A stretch of DNA of 64,000 nucleotides from the NCBI GenBank assembly GCA_024234975.1, contig JACKNH010000007.1:1-64000 (forward strand), in the 5' to 3' direction. This stretch comes from Gammaproteobacteria bacterium (GTDB taxonomy: Bacteria > Pseudomonadota > Gammaproteobacteria > Ga0077536). The notes below the pieces were generated by a model, which saw only the letters and a program-made list of their open reading frames with translations, searched no databases and was not told where the DNA came from. The position numbers and the translations under genes are program-made. Each line of letters begins with the position of its first letter. The stretch's first letter is position 1. Positions 7,857 to 16,824 of this stretch are shown here, piece after piece.

Positions 7857-10436
7857 TCATGCGGTCCCGGTCTCTTCAACCGGACCAAGTCTGGATCGAA
7901 GCGCGTCGAGCAGCGTCGCCTTCTTGATCGGTTTCGTCAGGTGGGCATCACAGCCCGCGGCAGCGCTCTTGTCCATTTCCTCACGGATGGCATGGGCGGT
8001 CAGCGCGAAAATGCAGGAGGGTGAGCGACCGGCAGTCTGTTCAAACTCACGGATTTCCCGGGTCGCGGTATGGCCATCCATCACCGGCATCTGCACGTCC
8101 ATCAGGATGATGTCGTATTCGGCGGCCTTCACCCGCTCCACCGCGATAGCGCCGTTTTCGGCTTCCTCAACAACGTAGGGTTCACGTTTCAAGTACGTAC
8201 GAATCAGCAGCCGGTTGTCAGGGTTGTCTTCGACCAGAAGGATACGCGGCGTGTGTTCGGGTGCAGTCACCGGCGTCGTGCCGAGGGTGAACGCTGTTTC
8301 CGTCAGTTGCGTCGCGTCCGCATGGCTGGTTGCGGGGATCGATTTGACCTTCGCACTCGCCATTGACTCGATAATCGTTGCCATCAGCTCCGCACGCTTC
8401 ACCGGTTTCACCAGGTAGCCGTGCAAACCGATGCTTCGCGCACGTGTCATGTCGGTATTGAGGCTGGATGATGTCAGCATCATCAACGCCGCAGTGTTGG
8501 CTTCGTCACCCAACATACGCTCGGCCGCATCGAATCCATCCATTTCCGGCATACGGCAGTCCAACAGTACCAGGGCATAAGGACGGTTATCTGCGACAGC
8601 CTGCTTGTAGCAGGCCAGACCCGCCGCACCATCCGCACACTCATCGATTAGTGCTCCTTCGTCCGCGAGCAGCTCACGTAGAATCAAACGGTTGGTATCG
8701 TTGTCATCCACCAGCAGAATGCGCTTGCCACGCAAATCGGGGGCCGCAGTCGTTGGTGCTGCGGGAACCTTGCTCGAAGGCATGAACTCGGCTGTGAACA
8801 GAAAAGTACTACCCTCCCCTTCACGACTCTCTACCCAGATCCTGCCTCCCATCATTTGCACCAGCCGGCGCGAAATGGTCAAACCGAGTCCGGTGCCACC
8901 GTATTTCCGCGTCGTCGACGAATCCACCTGACTGAAGCTGCTGAAGATTTCCTCAAGCTTGTGTGAGGGAATTCCAATGCCGGTATCGGCGACGGAGAAA
9001 CGCAGCTTACCTGGCGAATCCGCGTGTTCCGGGTCAAGTACAACATGCACGACGATTTCGCCCTGCTCGGTGAATTTGATCGCATTGCCAATCAGATTCA
9101 GCACGATCTGTCGCAGCCGCGTCGGGTCGCCCACCACCATTGTCGGTACGTCGGGGGCGAAATGCAGCGCAAGCTCGAGACCTTTTTCATCGGTCTTCAG
9201 TGCATACAGGTCGACCGCGTGCTCGATAGTGTCACGCAGATTGAAATCAATGCGTTCGAGTACCAGCTGGTTGGCCTCGATCTTGGACAAATCGAGGATA
9301 TCGTTGACCAATGCCAGCAATGCTTCCCCGGACTTGCGGAAGATATCCACATACTTGTCCTGCTCATCATTCAGCGGCGTATCTGACAACAATTCAGACA
9401 TGCCGATGATCGCATTCAGCGGCGTCCTGATTTCATGGCTCATACTTGCCAGGAACGCGGATTTAACTTGTGACGCCTCCAGGGCAGCATCGCGCGCCTC
9501 AGCCAATTCCCGCGTCTGGCGCTGCACGGTTTGTTCAATTACCTGATTGCGTGCGCGAAGTTCGCGTAGCTGCAAATCTTTCGCGCGAGCCAGTGCTATG
9601 AGCAGCAATGCGATACCGGCACCCAACACAAGGGCAGCGAACAGCAGTTTGTGGTCAAGCTCCGTGAAATACAGGCCACGATTGGCTTGCACGCGCAGTG
9701 CGTATTGGTCGAATCTTATTTGAGCTGTGGACTCCAGTGAATCGATGCGCCACGAGCCAGCCTCCTGCATTGCTCCCGGCTCGCCGTGGTATAGAAGTCC
9801 ACGGCCACCGATACCGCCACTTTCCGAGAACAAATCAATCGTGAGGTTGCTTTGCAGGTCGCCCTGTCCGAGCAGGCCAACGGCGTTCGCCGCTATGGCC
9901 AGAACCAGTGACCCGGCGGGCTCCGTGCCCGTTGCTACGGCACGCACCAGAAGCAGGGTTCCGGAACCTGAACCTGCTCCGGGATCTGGCGTCGGCATGG
10001 TCGCGCCGGATGCGGTAGATGTTGTTACTGCATGGCGGACGGCAATATCGTCAAGTGGTAGCGCATCCGGCAACTTGCCGGGCGTGGTTGCGCTCACCAA
10101 CGACAACGCATTGGTGAGTGGTGAGTGCGCATACAACCCTATTGCGTTGATGAAATCGTGCTGGCCCAGAAAGCCGTTGGCATAAGCTGTGAGGTCGAAC
10201 GATGCCAACTGGTGGTTTTGACTGACATATGACGCCAGTCCATCGAGACCCACTTCCAAGGTTCTGGCATTGGTTCCAAGTGCATCGTTCAGTGTGAGGC
10301 TTTCAATGGCGAAATTACGCCGTGCAGACTCGACAGCACTGCCCCATGCAAGGTAAAGCAGGATTGCCAGGAACACGAAACCCAGCGTCCCGGCGACGGT
10401 ATAGAACAGCCCGGCGGATTGACCGTCTGTTTTCAC
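7857..10436 (-). CDS. Hybrid sensor histidine kinase with two receiver domains
   Basis: An 859-residue BarA/ArcB-like hybrid kinase. Membrane helices at about 11-31 and 262-284 enclose a 230-residue periplasmic sensor region that I do not recognise. A coiled linker leads to HisKA with His334 (SMSHEIRTPLN) and a HATPase domain (NLIGNAIKF, ADTGIGIP, GGTGLGL). Two receiver domains follow, with phosphoacceptors Asp626 and Asp780. It has no HPt domain of its own, but the preceding gene encodes one and overlaps this start by four bases (ATGA). The order GlrR-like regulator, HPt, kinase suggests a phosphorelay ending on the GlrR-like protein. The signal sensed is unknown. Confidence 0.9.
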   Translation of the reverse strand: MKTDGQSAGLFYTVAGTLGFVFLAILLYLAWGSAVESARRNFAIESLTLNDALGTNARTLEVGLDGLASYVSQNHQLASFDLTAYANGFLGQHDFINAIGLYAHSPLTNALSLVSATTPGKLPDALPLDDIAVRHAVTTSTASGATMPTPDPGAGSGSGTLLLVRAVATGTEPAGSLVLAIAANAVGLLGQGDLQSNLTIDLFSESGGIGGRGLLYHGEPGAMQEAGSWRIDSLESTAQIRFDQYALRVQANRGLYFTELDHKLLFAALVLGAGIALLLIALARAKDLQLRELRARNQVIEQTVQRQTRELAEARDAALEASQVKSAFLASMSHEIRTPLNAIIGMSELLSDTPLNDEQDKYVDIFRKSGEALLALVNDILDLSKIEANQLVLERIDFNLRDTIEHAVDLYALKTDEKGLELALHFAPDVPTMVVGDPTRLRQIVLNLIGNAIKFTEQGEIVVHVVLDPEHADSPGKLRFSVADTGIGIPSHKLEEIFSSFSQVDSSTTRKYGGTGLGLTISRRLVQMMGGRIWVESREGEGSTFLFTAEFMPSSKVPAAPTTAAPDLRGKRILLVDDNDTNRLILRELLADEGALIDECADGAAGLACYKQAVADNRPYALVLLDCRMPEMDGFDAAERMLGDEANTAALMMLTSSSLNTDMTRARSIGLHGYLVKPVKRAELMATIIESMASAKVKSIPATSHADATQLTETAFTLGTTPVTAPEHTPRILLVEDNPDNRLLIRTYLKREPYVVEEAENGAIAVERVKAAEYDIILMDVQMPVMDGHTATREIREFEQTAGRSPSCIFALTAHAIREEMDKSAAAGCDAHLTKPIKKATLLDALRSRLGPVEETGTA

Positions 10437-10747
10437 TGACCGTCGAACACCGGGTCCACGCGATGCAGGTAGTCCTCCAGCGCATCGGTGGCAGCAAGAA
10501 TCGTGGGTTTGTCTCCTGCCTGGGCAGCCTGCTCGATTTTCGCGCCCAGTTCGGTGATTTCGTCGAAACCGTAGCCGCCGCCGGCCCCCTTCATGCTGTG
10601 GCCGAGGATTCTCACCCGCTCGATATCATCGTCGATCAGCGCCCGAATCGTATCGACGTCCCGCTGCCGGTTACTCAGGAACCCGGGAATCAGGTCCTCA
10701 AGGTCTGGATCGATATGTACCGTGATTTTTTCCGTCATGATGGCCAC
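10433..10747 (-). CDS. HPt histidine phosphotransfer protein
   Basis: A 104-residue single HPt domain. The phosphorylatable His50 lies in RILGHSMKGAGGGYGF, the standard HPt helix signature (H-x-x-K-G-x-x). Length and helical character fit a free phosphotransfer shuttle. Translation may begin at the first ATG or three codons later at MTEKITV. Its stop overlaps the start of the hybrid kinase, and the GlrR-like gene ends 61 bases upstream. It therefore probably carries phosphate between the kinase's receiver domains and the GlrR-like regulator. That route is inferred from gene order. Confidence 0.85.
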   Translation of the reverse strand: MAIMTEKITVHIDPDLEDLIPGFLSNRQRDVDTIRALIDDDIERVRILGHSMKGAGGGYGFDEITELGAKIEQAAQAGDKPTILAATDALEDYLHRVDPVFDGQ

Positions 10748-10808
10748 CTGGTTAGTGGATTGATCCGCGCCGGACGGCTCGCATCAGCGAACTCCCGACT
10801 CTGACTGC

Positions 10809-12200
10809 TCAAGTATCGTCCGTGCCCGGCCGGAATTCACCTGCATCCAGTCCATGTTGATTGAGTAGCTTGTAGAACTCGGTACGATTCCGTCCGGCCA
10901 CTCGAGCGGCATTGGCGACGTTACCTTCGGTGATACGCAGAACGCTGACGAGGTAATTGCGCTCAAATTCATCCTTGGCTTCCTTCAGCGACTTGATTGC
11001 ACCGGCGCCGTGACGCAACGCCCGTTCAACCATTGTCGCAGGAATCGAATCTCCCGGCGTCAATGCCACGCACTGCTCCACCACGTTGACCAGCTGTCGC
11101 ACATTGCCCGGCCACGCAGCACTGCTCAATAACTGCATCGCATCCGTTGCCAGGCGTTTTCTCGGCCGTTGCAGCCGCTGCCCGATACGGGCGAGAAAAT
11201 GTTCGACCAGCAATGGAATGTCATCGCGCCGCTCTCCCAGCGACGGCATATGCAGCGGTACCACATTAAGCCGGTAGTACAGGTCCTCGCGGAACTCGCC
11301 ACGGCCAACCATTTCGTCCAGATCCTGATGGGTCGCAGAAATAACGCGAACATTGATAGGCACTGAGGTGACGGAACCGACGGGCCGCACGGCAAAGTCC
11401 TGTAGCACCCGGAGTAGCTTGACCTGTAACCCCAACGGCATGTCGCCAATTTCATCGAGGAACAACGTGCCGCCGTCAGCCGCCTGAAACAAGCCTTCGT
11501 GCCTGGTGTTGGCGCCAGTGAATGCGCCCTTTTCGTGACCGAACAACTCGGATTCCAGAAGCTGTTCCGGGATCGCCCCGCAATTGACGCCAATGAACGG
11601 AGCGCTCGCGCGTGGGCTGGCTTCGTGAATGGCCTTGGCCAGCATTTCCTTGCCGGCGCCGGTATCGCCACTGATGAATACCGTGATGTCACTCTGCGCC
11701 ACCAATGCCGCATGTTCCATCAATTCAGTCATTGCCCGGCTGCGATAGACGAGGTTGGCGCCAAATGACTGCCCCGTTCTGAAACCGCCGTGCAACTCCA
11801 ACGTACGGGATACAGCGGCAATGAAATCTTCCTTGCCGATGGGCTTGGTGAGGAATGCGGAGCTGCCGAGGTGGGTAGCTTTTACGGCATCGGGAATTTG
11901 CGCCTGACCGCTCAGCATGATAACTGGCAGCAGCGGGTCACGTTGATGGATTTCTGACAGCAGCGTCAGACCATCCATACCTGACATGTAGAGGTCGCTC
12001 ACGACCAGGTCGGGTTTGCCTTTTGCCAACTGCTCCAGCGCGGCCTCGCCTGAAAAAGCACACTCCACACAATGGCCTGCTTTCTCCAGCCACGTGCCAA
12101 GCAAATCGAGCATATCCGGGTCGTCATCGACCAGTAGGATACGAAAACTCTGAGGTGAGTCTTGCACAGTGGAATCAAGGGGTATTGAAGTAGGCGCCAA
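10809..12200 (-). CDS. glrR: GlrR-like sigma-54-dependent response regulator
   Basis: A 463-residue NtrC-family activator: receiver with Asp69 (VVSDLYM), AAA+ domain with Walker A GDTGAGKE, GAFTGA loop and Walker B LFLDEIGD, and a Fis-type helix-turn-helix. The whole C-terminal third (WPGNVRQLVNVVEQCVALT, then NAARVAGRNRTEFYKLL) is close to enterobacterial GlrR/QseF. In E. coli GlrR with GlrK activates glmY, whose small RNA raises GlmS. Here the usual GlrK kinase is absent; an HPt protein and a hybrid kinase follow instead, and glmS lies directly upstream on the same strand, 317 bases away. Orthology is likely; the glmS link is inference. Confidence 0.85.
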   Translation of the reverse strand: MAPTSIPLDSTVQDSPQSFRILLVDDDPDMLDLLGTWLEKAGHCVECAFSGEAALEQLAKGKPDLVVSDLYMSGMDGLTLLSEIHQRDPLLPVIMLSGQAQIPDAVKATHLGSSAFLTKPIGKEDFIAAVSRTLELHGGFRTGQSFGANLVYRSRAMTELMEHAALVAQSDITVFISGDTGAGKEMLAKAIHEASPRASAPFIGVNCGAIPEQLLESELFGHEKGAFTGANTRHEGLFQAADGGTLFLDEIGDMPLGLQVKLLRVLQDFAVRPVGSVTSVPINVRVISATHQDLDEMVGRGEFREDLYYRLNVVPLHMPSLGERRDDIPLLVEHFLARIGQRLQRPRKRLATDAMQLLSSAAWPGNVRQLVNVVEQCVALTPGDSIPATMVERALRHGAGAIKSLKEAKDEFERNYLVSVLRITEGNVANAARVAGRNRTEFYKLLNQHGLDAGEFRPGTDDT

Positions 12201-12305
12201 CTATAGTCGATCACCGCCGACGGTGTCAGTTGACTTGGTAACGGCCCGGAATTCCGGTCCTTGAGAAAAATGCCCGATCAGGAATGCTGTCAGCGGAAGG
12301 GAAAG

Positions 12306-12336
12306 CCTGCGACGCCGCTGTTGGCGACGTCGCAGG
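12306..12336 (-). terminator. Hairpin after glmS, in a 317-base gap
   Basis: A 9-bp perfect stem, CCTGCGACG paired with CGTCGCAGG, encloses a 13-base loop. On the minus strand CTTTCCCTT follows, a weak pyrimidine tract. It may end the glmS transcript. The rest of the gap 12201-12517 holds a small dyad ACACAT-CCG-ATGTGT near 12445. I looked for a GlmY/GlmZ-like RNA gene with a sigma-54 promoter or TGTC-N10-GACA sites in this gap and found neither. Confidence 0.4.
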
Positions 12337-12517
12337 TAAAATCAAGAATGGTCGGCTTATTGTTGTCGCAGGCAATTATCGTGGGCTTGTTTTGCGCCTG
12401 ACGTATTGCGCTTGACCATCCTCAACTGCAGTCTAACAACACATCCGATGTGTGACTGTTGCAGTCTGTTGACTTAACACTTCGCCACAGGCGCGACCGT
12501 ATCTGCAGCTGATGTCC

Positions 12518-14350
12518 TTATTCGACCGTGACCGATTTGGCGAGATTGCGTGGCTGATCCACATCCGCCCCTTTCAAGACTGCCACATGGTAAGCAAACA
12601 GCTGCAGTGGAATCGTGTAGATGATAGGCGCGACTTCATCCTCTACCGCGGCGATATCCAGCACATGAACGCCGTCGGTACGTTGTACGTTCGTTGCGGA
12701 ATCGGCGAACACGTACAACTGTCCGCCGCGTGCACGAACCTCCTCGAGGTTGGACTTGAGCTTTTCCAGCAACTCATTGTTGGGTGCAACCGCCAGCACC
12801 GGCATGTTCTCGTCAACCAATGCGAGTGGGCCGTGCTTCAATTCACCCGCCGGGTAAGACTCCGCGTGAATATACGAAATCTCCTTGATCTTCAGTGCCC
12901 CTTCCATCGCAACCGGGTACATGGATCCACGCCCCAGATACAGTGCATGTTCCTTGTTTGCAAAATGGTGTGCCCACTTTTCGATTTTGTCGTTCAGCTC
13001 AAGTACTGCGTTGATCCGGCCCGGCAGACTTTCGAGTTGCTGGACGAGGCGCTGCTCCATCTCGCTGCTCAACGCATGTCGCTTGCCGAGCGCAATGACA
13101 AGCAACATCAACGCGGTCAACTGGGTGGTGAAGGCCTTGGTCGAAGCCACACCTATCTCCGGGCCGGCCCGCGTCATCAATACGAGTTCAGACTCGCGCG
13201 TCAGGGAACTCTCAGGGACGTTACAGATCGCCAACGAATGGGCGTAACCCCAATGCTTGGCTTCGCGCAAGGCGGCCAATGTGTCGGCTGTCTCCCCGGA
13301 TTGGGAGATCGTCACAAACAGAGTGGACCCGTTCACCACCGGTTTGCGGTAACGGAATTCCGAGGCAACCTCAACGGAGCACGGCACACCCGCAAGTCCT
13401 TCAAACCAGTAGCGCGCTACCATACCGGCGTGGTAACTGGTCCCGCAGGCGACAATCTGTACTGATTTCACACTGTCGAGAATCTTGCCGGCGTGAACGC
13501 CGAAGATGTTGTCGGATACTGTTCCGTTCTCGACCCGGCCTTCCAGTGTTTCGGCAACCGCCACCGGTTGGCTGAAGATTTCCTTCAGCATGAAGTGGCG
13601 GTAACCACTTTTTTCAGCGGCGTCAGCGCTCAGCTCCGAAACCCGCACAGGGCGCTCAACAATGTTGCCCTCGGCGTCGTAGATGCGCACGCTTTCGCGA
13701 CGGATGTCGGCGATATCGCCGTCCTCCAGGAACATGAATCGCTGCGTCACCGGCAACAAGGCAAACACGTCTGATGCTATGAAATGCTCTCCGAATCCGA
13801 TCCCGATCACCAGGGGGCTACCGCGTCGTGCGGCAATGAGGCGGCCAGGTTCATCTATACAGACAACACCCAGTGCAAAGGCGCCGTCCAGTTCCGTAGT
13901 GGTATCGCGGACGGCCTGCAGCAGGTCGTGGCCGGTCTCGAGAAAGTCATGAATCCGATGCACGACCACTTCAGTGTCAGTCTCAGAACTGAATTCGTGG
14001 CCATCGCTGGTTTGGCGCTCGCGCAGTTCGGCATGGTTCTCGATGATGCCGTTATGCACCAGTGCAACGCGGTCATTGCAAATATGCGGATGGGCGTTCC
14101 GATCACTGGGTACGCCGTGCGTCGCCCATCGGGTATGCGCAATGCCACAGGTACCACTCACAGGAACATCGCGCAGCGAGTCTTCCAGCACTTTTACCTT
14201 GCCGGTGACACGGCGCTGCTCGATCACTGCCGCCCCGTTCAGTACCGCCAGTCCGGCGGAATCGTAGCCGCGATATTCGAGCCGTCGAAGGCCTTCCAGC
14301 AATATAGGTGTGACACCACGTTCGGCGACTGCGCCCACTATTCCGCACAT
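12518..14350 (-). CDS. glmS: Glutamine--fructose-6-phosphate aminotransferase (isomerizing)
   Basis: A 610-residue GlmS, the normal length. It makes glucosamine-6-phosphate from fructose-6-phosphate and glutamine in the cytoplasm, the entry to peptidoglycan, LPS and amino-sugar polymers. The N-terminal class II glutaminase begins MCGIVGAVAERGV, with Cys2 as nucleophile after Met removal. Two SIS isomerase domains follow (VACGTSYHAG, TISQSGETADT, YLGRGSMYPVAMEGALK). The C-terminus LAKSVTVE is the invariant end of the family. It is monocistronic or leads into glrR. No glmS ribozyme or riboswitch is visible upstream. tRNA-Pro lies 258 bases upstream on the same strand. Confidence 0.97.
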   Translation of the reverse strand: MCGIVGAVAERGVTPILLEGLRRLEYRGYDSAGLAVLNGAAVIEQRRVTGKVKVLEDSLRDVPVSGTCGIAHTRWATHGVPSDRNAHPHICNDRVALVHNGIIENHAELRERQTSDGHEFSSETDTEVVVHRIHDFLETGHDLLQAVRDTTTELDGAFALGVVCIDEPGRLIAARRGSPLVIGIGFGEHFIASDVFALLPVTQRFMFLEDGDIADIRRESVRIYDAEGNIVERPVRVSELSADAAEKSGYRHFMLKEIFSQPVAVAETLEGRVENGTVSDNIFGVHAGKILDSVKSVQIVACGTSYHAGMVARYWFEGLAGVPCSVEVASEFRYRKPVVNGSTLFVTISQSGETADTLAALREAKHWGYAHSLAICNVPESSLTRESELVLMTRAGPEIGVASTKAFTTQLTALMLLVIALGKRHALSSEMEQRLVQQLESLPGRINAVLELNDKIEKWAHHFANKEHALYLGRGSMYPVAMEGALKIKEISYIHAESYPAGELKHGPLALVDENMPVLAVAPNNELLEKLKSNLEEVRARGGQLYVFADSATNVQRTDGVHVLDIAAVEDEVAPIIYTIPLQLFAYHVAVLKGADVDQPRNLAKSVTVE

Positions 14351-14608
14351 AGAATTTGACCCGTTACCAAATGGAATTGAATGCCCTGCCTTGCAAGCCA
14401 GCTTTCAGCAGTTCCGTCGCAGTATCTGCACGCGACTGGCTGATGCTGGCCAACTCGACTTCCCAGGCAAAGATTATCGACCGCATGATGCACAGACTGG
14501 AATTCCAGCCACTATCTGATCGATTTCACAAGAATTTGCACGCACCGTCAGAGGGCTTTTGACCCGGGTGGGCGAATGGACCGACTCCGCAAATGACGAT
14601 GGACTCTC

Positions 14609-14685
14609 TGGTCGGGGCGGGGAGATTCGAACTCCCGACCCCCACAACCCCATTGTGGTGCGCTACCAGGCTGCGCTACGCCCCG
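14609..14685 (-). tRNA. tRNA-Pro (anticodon GGG)
   Basis: A 77-base tRNA with encoded CCA. The acceptor stem is CGGGGCG paired with CGCCCCG. The D arm reads GCGC-AGCCTGGTA-GCGC. The anticodon stem CCACA/TGTGG carries the loop ATGGGGT, so the anticodon is GGG. The T arm contains GTTCGAAT. In pseudomonads a tRNA-Pro(GGG) also lies close to the ihfA-merR end of the thrS-pheT operon; here galE has come between. The flanks 14351-14608 and 14686-14924 show no other gene. Confidence 0.95.
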
Positions 14686-14924
14686 ACTGCCAGAGATGTC
14701 ACCACCGGACGGACTGAATATCCATCGCGCACGCATTTTAGTGAAGCCTGCTGGTGGCGGGGCGATTCTAACCCAAATTGGATCAGAGGTGGGCATCGAT
14801 CATGCTTTCGCAGATGGATTTTGGGTATCCTCCCGGCCCGGGACCTCGCGGGACATCGTCTATCAAGACTGGCTGTGGACCCGCCGTTAATCTTCATCAA
14901 TCGCATGCGGAGTAGCAATAAAAG

Positions 14925-15935
14925 ATGGGCAATATTCTGGTCACCGGCGGCGCCGGGTATATCGGCAGCCACGTTTCAAAGCAGCTATCGGATTCCGGCA
15001 GGTCGCTGGTCGTGCTCGACGATTTGAGCAAGGGTTTCCGCGATGCTGCCCGGTTCGGTGAGCTGGTCGTTGGGGAAACCGGAGACCAGGCGCTCGTCAG
15101 CCGGGTGCTGAAGGAGTACGACATTGAAACCGTCATGCATTTCGCCGCGTGGACCGTGGTACCTGATTCCGTGGCGTTTCCGCTGAAGTACTACCACAAC
15201 AATACAGCCAGCACCCGCAACCTGCTCGAATGCTGCATAGATGGCGGGGTCAAGCACTTCATATTTTCGTCGACCGCAGCCGTGTATGGCACCCCGGAAG
15301 GCGGGGTTTGCGCCGAGGATACGCCCAAGGATCCCATCAATCCCTACGGCCAGTCGAAATTGATGAGCGAACTCATGTTGCGGGATGCCTGCAATGTGAA
15401 TGACATGCGCTACGTAGTGCTGCGATATTTCAACGTCGCCGGGTCGGATCCTTCCGGCCGCGTTGGCCAATCGACCATCAACGGCACCCTGTTGCTCAAA
15501 GTTGCGGTCGAGGCTGCGATGGGCCTGCGCGAATCGATGTCGATTTTTGGTACCGATTACCCGACGCCCGATGGCACAGGAATCCGGGACTACATTCACG
15601 TAGAGGACCTGGCGGACGCACATCTGAAGGCATTGGACTATCTGGGTCAGGGTGGTGAGTCAACAACATTGAACTGCGGATACGGCCACGGCTACAGCGT
15701 TCGCGAGGTGCTCGACATGGTCGGCCGCGTCCATGGAAGCCCGTTGACGATCAAGGAAGGGCCACGTCGAGCGGGTGATCCCGCACAGCTGATTGCCCGC
15801 GCCGAACGGATTCGTGAGGTACTTGGTTGGCGTCCGCAATATGACGACCTCGAGACGATCGTCAGAACATCGCTGGCTTGGGAGCAAAAGTTGCAGGAGC
15901 TGCGTCGTGCGGGCCAGTGGCAACCTGAATCCTGA
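14925..15935 (+). CDS. galE: UDP-glucose 4-epimerase
   Basis: A 336-residue extended short-chain dehydrogenase. The NAD-binding motif TGGAGYIGSH is at 7-16. The active site has FSSTAAVYG (Ser116/Thr117 region) and Tyr141-x3-Lys145 in NPYGQSK. It interconverts UDP-glucose and UDP-galactose, supplying UDP-galactose for surface polysaccharides. It lies alone on the plus strand between tRNA-Pro and the merR-ihfA-phe genes, which run the other way. A short unusual feature is the weakly matched ribosome site (GGAG 12 bases before the ATG). UDP-glucuronate epimerase activity cannot be excluded, but length and motifs favour GalE. Confidence 0.92.
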   Translation: MGNILVTGGAGYIGSHVSKQLSDSGRSLVVLDDLSKGFRDAARFGELVVGETGDQALVSRVLKEYDIETVMHFAAWTVVPDSVAFPLKYYHNNTASTRNLLECCIDGGVKHFIFSSTAAVYGTPEGGVCAEDTPKDPINPYGQSKLMSELMLRDACNVNDMRYVVLRYFNVAGSDPSGRVGQSTINGTLLLKVAVEAAMGLRESMSIFGTDYPTPDGTGIRDYIHVEDLADAHLKALDYLGQGGESTTLNCGYGHGYSVREVLDMVGRVHGSPLTIKEGPRRAGDPAQLIARAERIREVLGWRPQYDDLETIVRTSLAWEQKLQELRRAGQWQPES

Positions 15936-15963
15936 GGCTGGCAAGAATGCATTGTCCGGCGTG

Positions 15964-16016
15964 AAATAAAAAACCGGTTGCTGTACCGTCCGTCAGGGCG
16001 GGCCAACAACCGGTTG
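15964..16016 (-). terminator. Intrinsic terminator of the merR end of the pheST-ihfA operon
   Basis: Arms AACCGGTTG (15972-15980) and CAACCGGTT (16007-16015) form a 9-bp perfect stem enclosing a second GC-rich hairpin. On the minus strand the stem is followed by TTTTTTATTTC, a good U tract. It lies 36 bases beyond the merR stop and also in the convergent gap behind galE, but on the plus strand no U tract follows. Confidence 0.8.
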
Positions 16017-16051
16017 TATGTATTCGATAGCCGATTTTCCGGAGCAGGTGC

Positions 16052-16408
16052 TCAGCGCCGCAGAATCTCCTGAATTTCTTCGAGTTCCACCCGCAGCTGG
16101 CGAATGATCTGCTGGCTCATATTGGCGTCGTCACGCAAGTCCTCGCCCGAAAGCCGCTGACGCGCGCCGCCGATGGTAAAGCCTTGTTCATACAGCAAAC
16201 TTCTGATCTGTCGGATCAGGATGACGTCCTGACGCTGATAGTAACGCCGGTTGCCTCGGCGCTTGATTGGTTTGAGTTGCGGAAATTCCTGCTCCCAGTA
16301 GCGCAGGACATGCGGCTTTACTGCGCATAATTCGCTCACTTCACCAATCGTGAAATAGCGCTTGCCGGGAATCGTTGGTAATTCGTTATTGTTCGAGGCT
16401 TCCAGCAT
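16052..16408 (-). CDS. MerR-family transcriptional regulator next to ihfA
   Basis: A 118-residue small MerR-type protein. The winged helix at about 19-85 has FTIGEVSELCAVKPHVLRYW and RRGNRRYYQRQDV, and a short C-terminal helix follows (ELEEIQEIL). No effector-binding domain or metal-binding cysteines are present. It belongs to the conserved family encoded after ihfA in many gammaproteobacteria, whose target is not established. Its start overlaps the 3' end of ihfA by 23 bases, so the two genes are translationally close and co-transcribed. Confidence 0.9.
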   Translation of the reverse strand: MLEASNNNELPTIPGKRYFTIGEVSELCAVKPHVLRYWEQEFPQLKPIKRRGNRRYYQRQDVILIRQIRSLLYEQGFTIGGARQRLSGEDLRDDANMSQQIIRQLRVELEEIQEILRR

Positions 16409-16688
16409 ACGCTTCCACTCTTGCCTTCAATTTCTGTCCAGGGCGGAATGTCACCACCCGTCGCGCACTGATCGGAATTTCTTCTCCGGTCTTGGGGTTA
16501 CGCCCTGGACGCTGATTCTTGTCACGCAGATCAAAATTGCCAAAACCCGACAATTTCACCTGCTGCCCCTGCTCCAATGAACCACGAATCTCCTCGAAAA
16601 AGGCTTCGACAAGTTCCTTGGCCTCTCGTTTGTTGAGGCCCAGGTCCTCGAATAGTTTTTCTGCCATATCGGCCTTGGTCAAAGCCAT
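16386..16688 (-). CDS. ihfA: Integration host factor subunit alpha
   Basis: A 100-residue HU/IHF-family DNA-bending protein. The beta-arm region reads GRNPKTGEEIPISARRVVTFRPGQKLK, and the N-terminus MALTKADMAEKLFEDLGLNKREAKE matches IHF alpha rather than beta or HU. With IHF beta (not in the window) it bends DNA by up to 180 degrees and helps sigma-54 activators reach their promoters, which is relevant to the -24/-12 promoter at 7682. It follows pheT with a 136-base gap, the standard gammaproteobacterial arrangement. Confidence 0.97.
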   Translation of the reverse strand: MALTKADMAEKLFEDLGLNKREAKELVEAFFEEIRGSLEQGQQVKLSGFGNFDLRDKNQRPGRNPKTGEEIPISARRVVTFRPGQKLKARVEAYAGSLEQ

Positions 16689-16824
16689 CGTAACCTCTCA
16701 AGGAACTCCTGCATCGTTGGCGAAAACTTCGCCGCCTGACATCGCATATTTCATCGAGACTGCCGCGCGCGGACCGACTGGGTGAAATGACTTCAGATGA
16801 GTGCCGCGCACCGAGAATTGCGCA

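Noticed and set aside
12201..12517. Possible GlmY/GlmZ-like small RNA between glmS and glrR
   Set aside because: No sigma-54 promoter and no TGTC-N10-GACA site was found in the gap on either strand.
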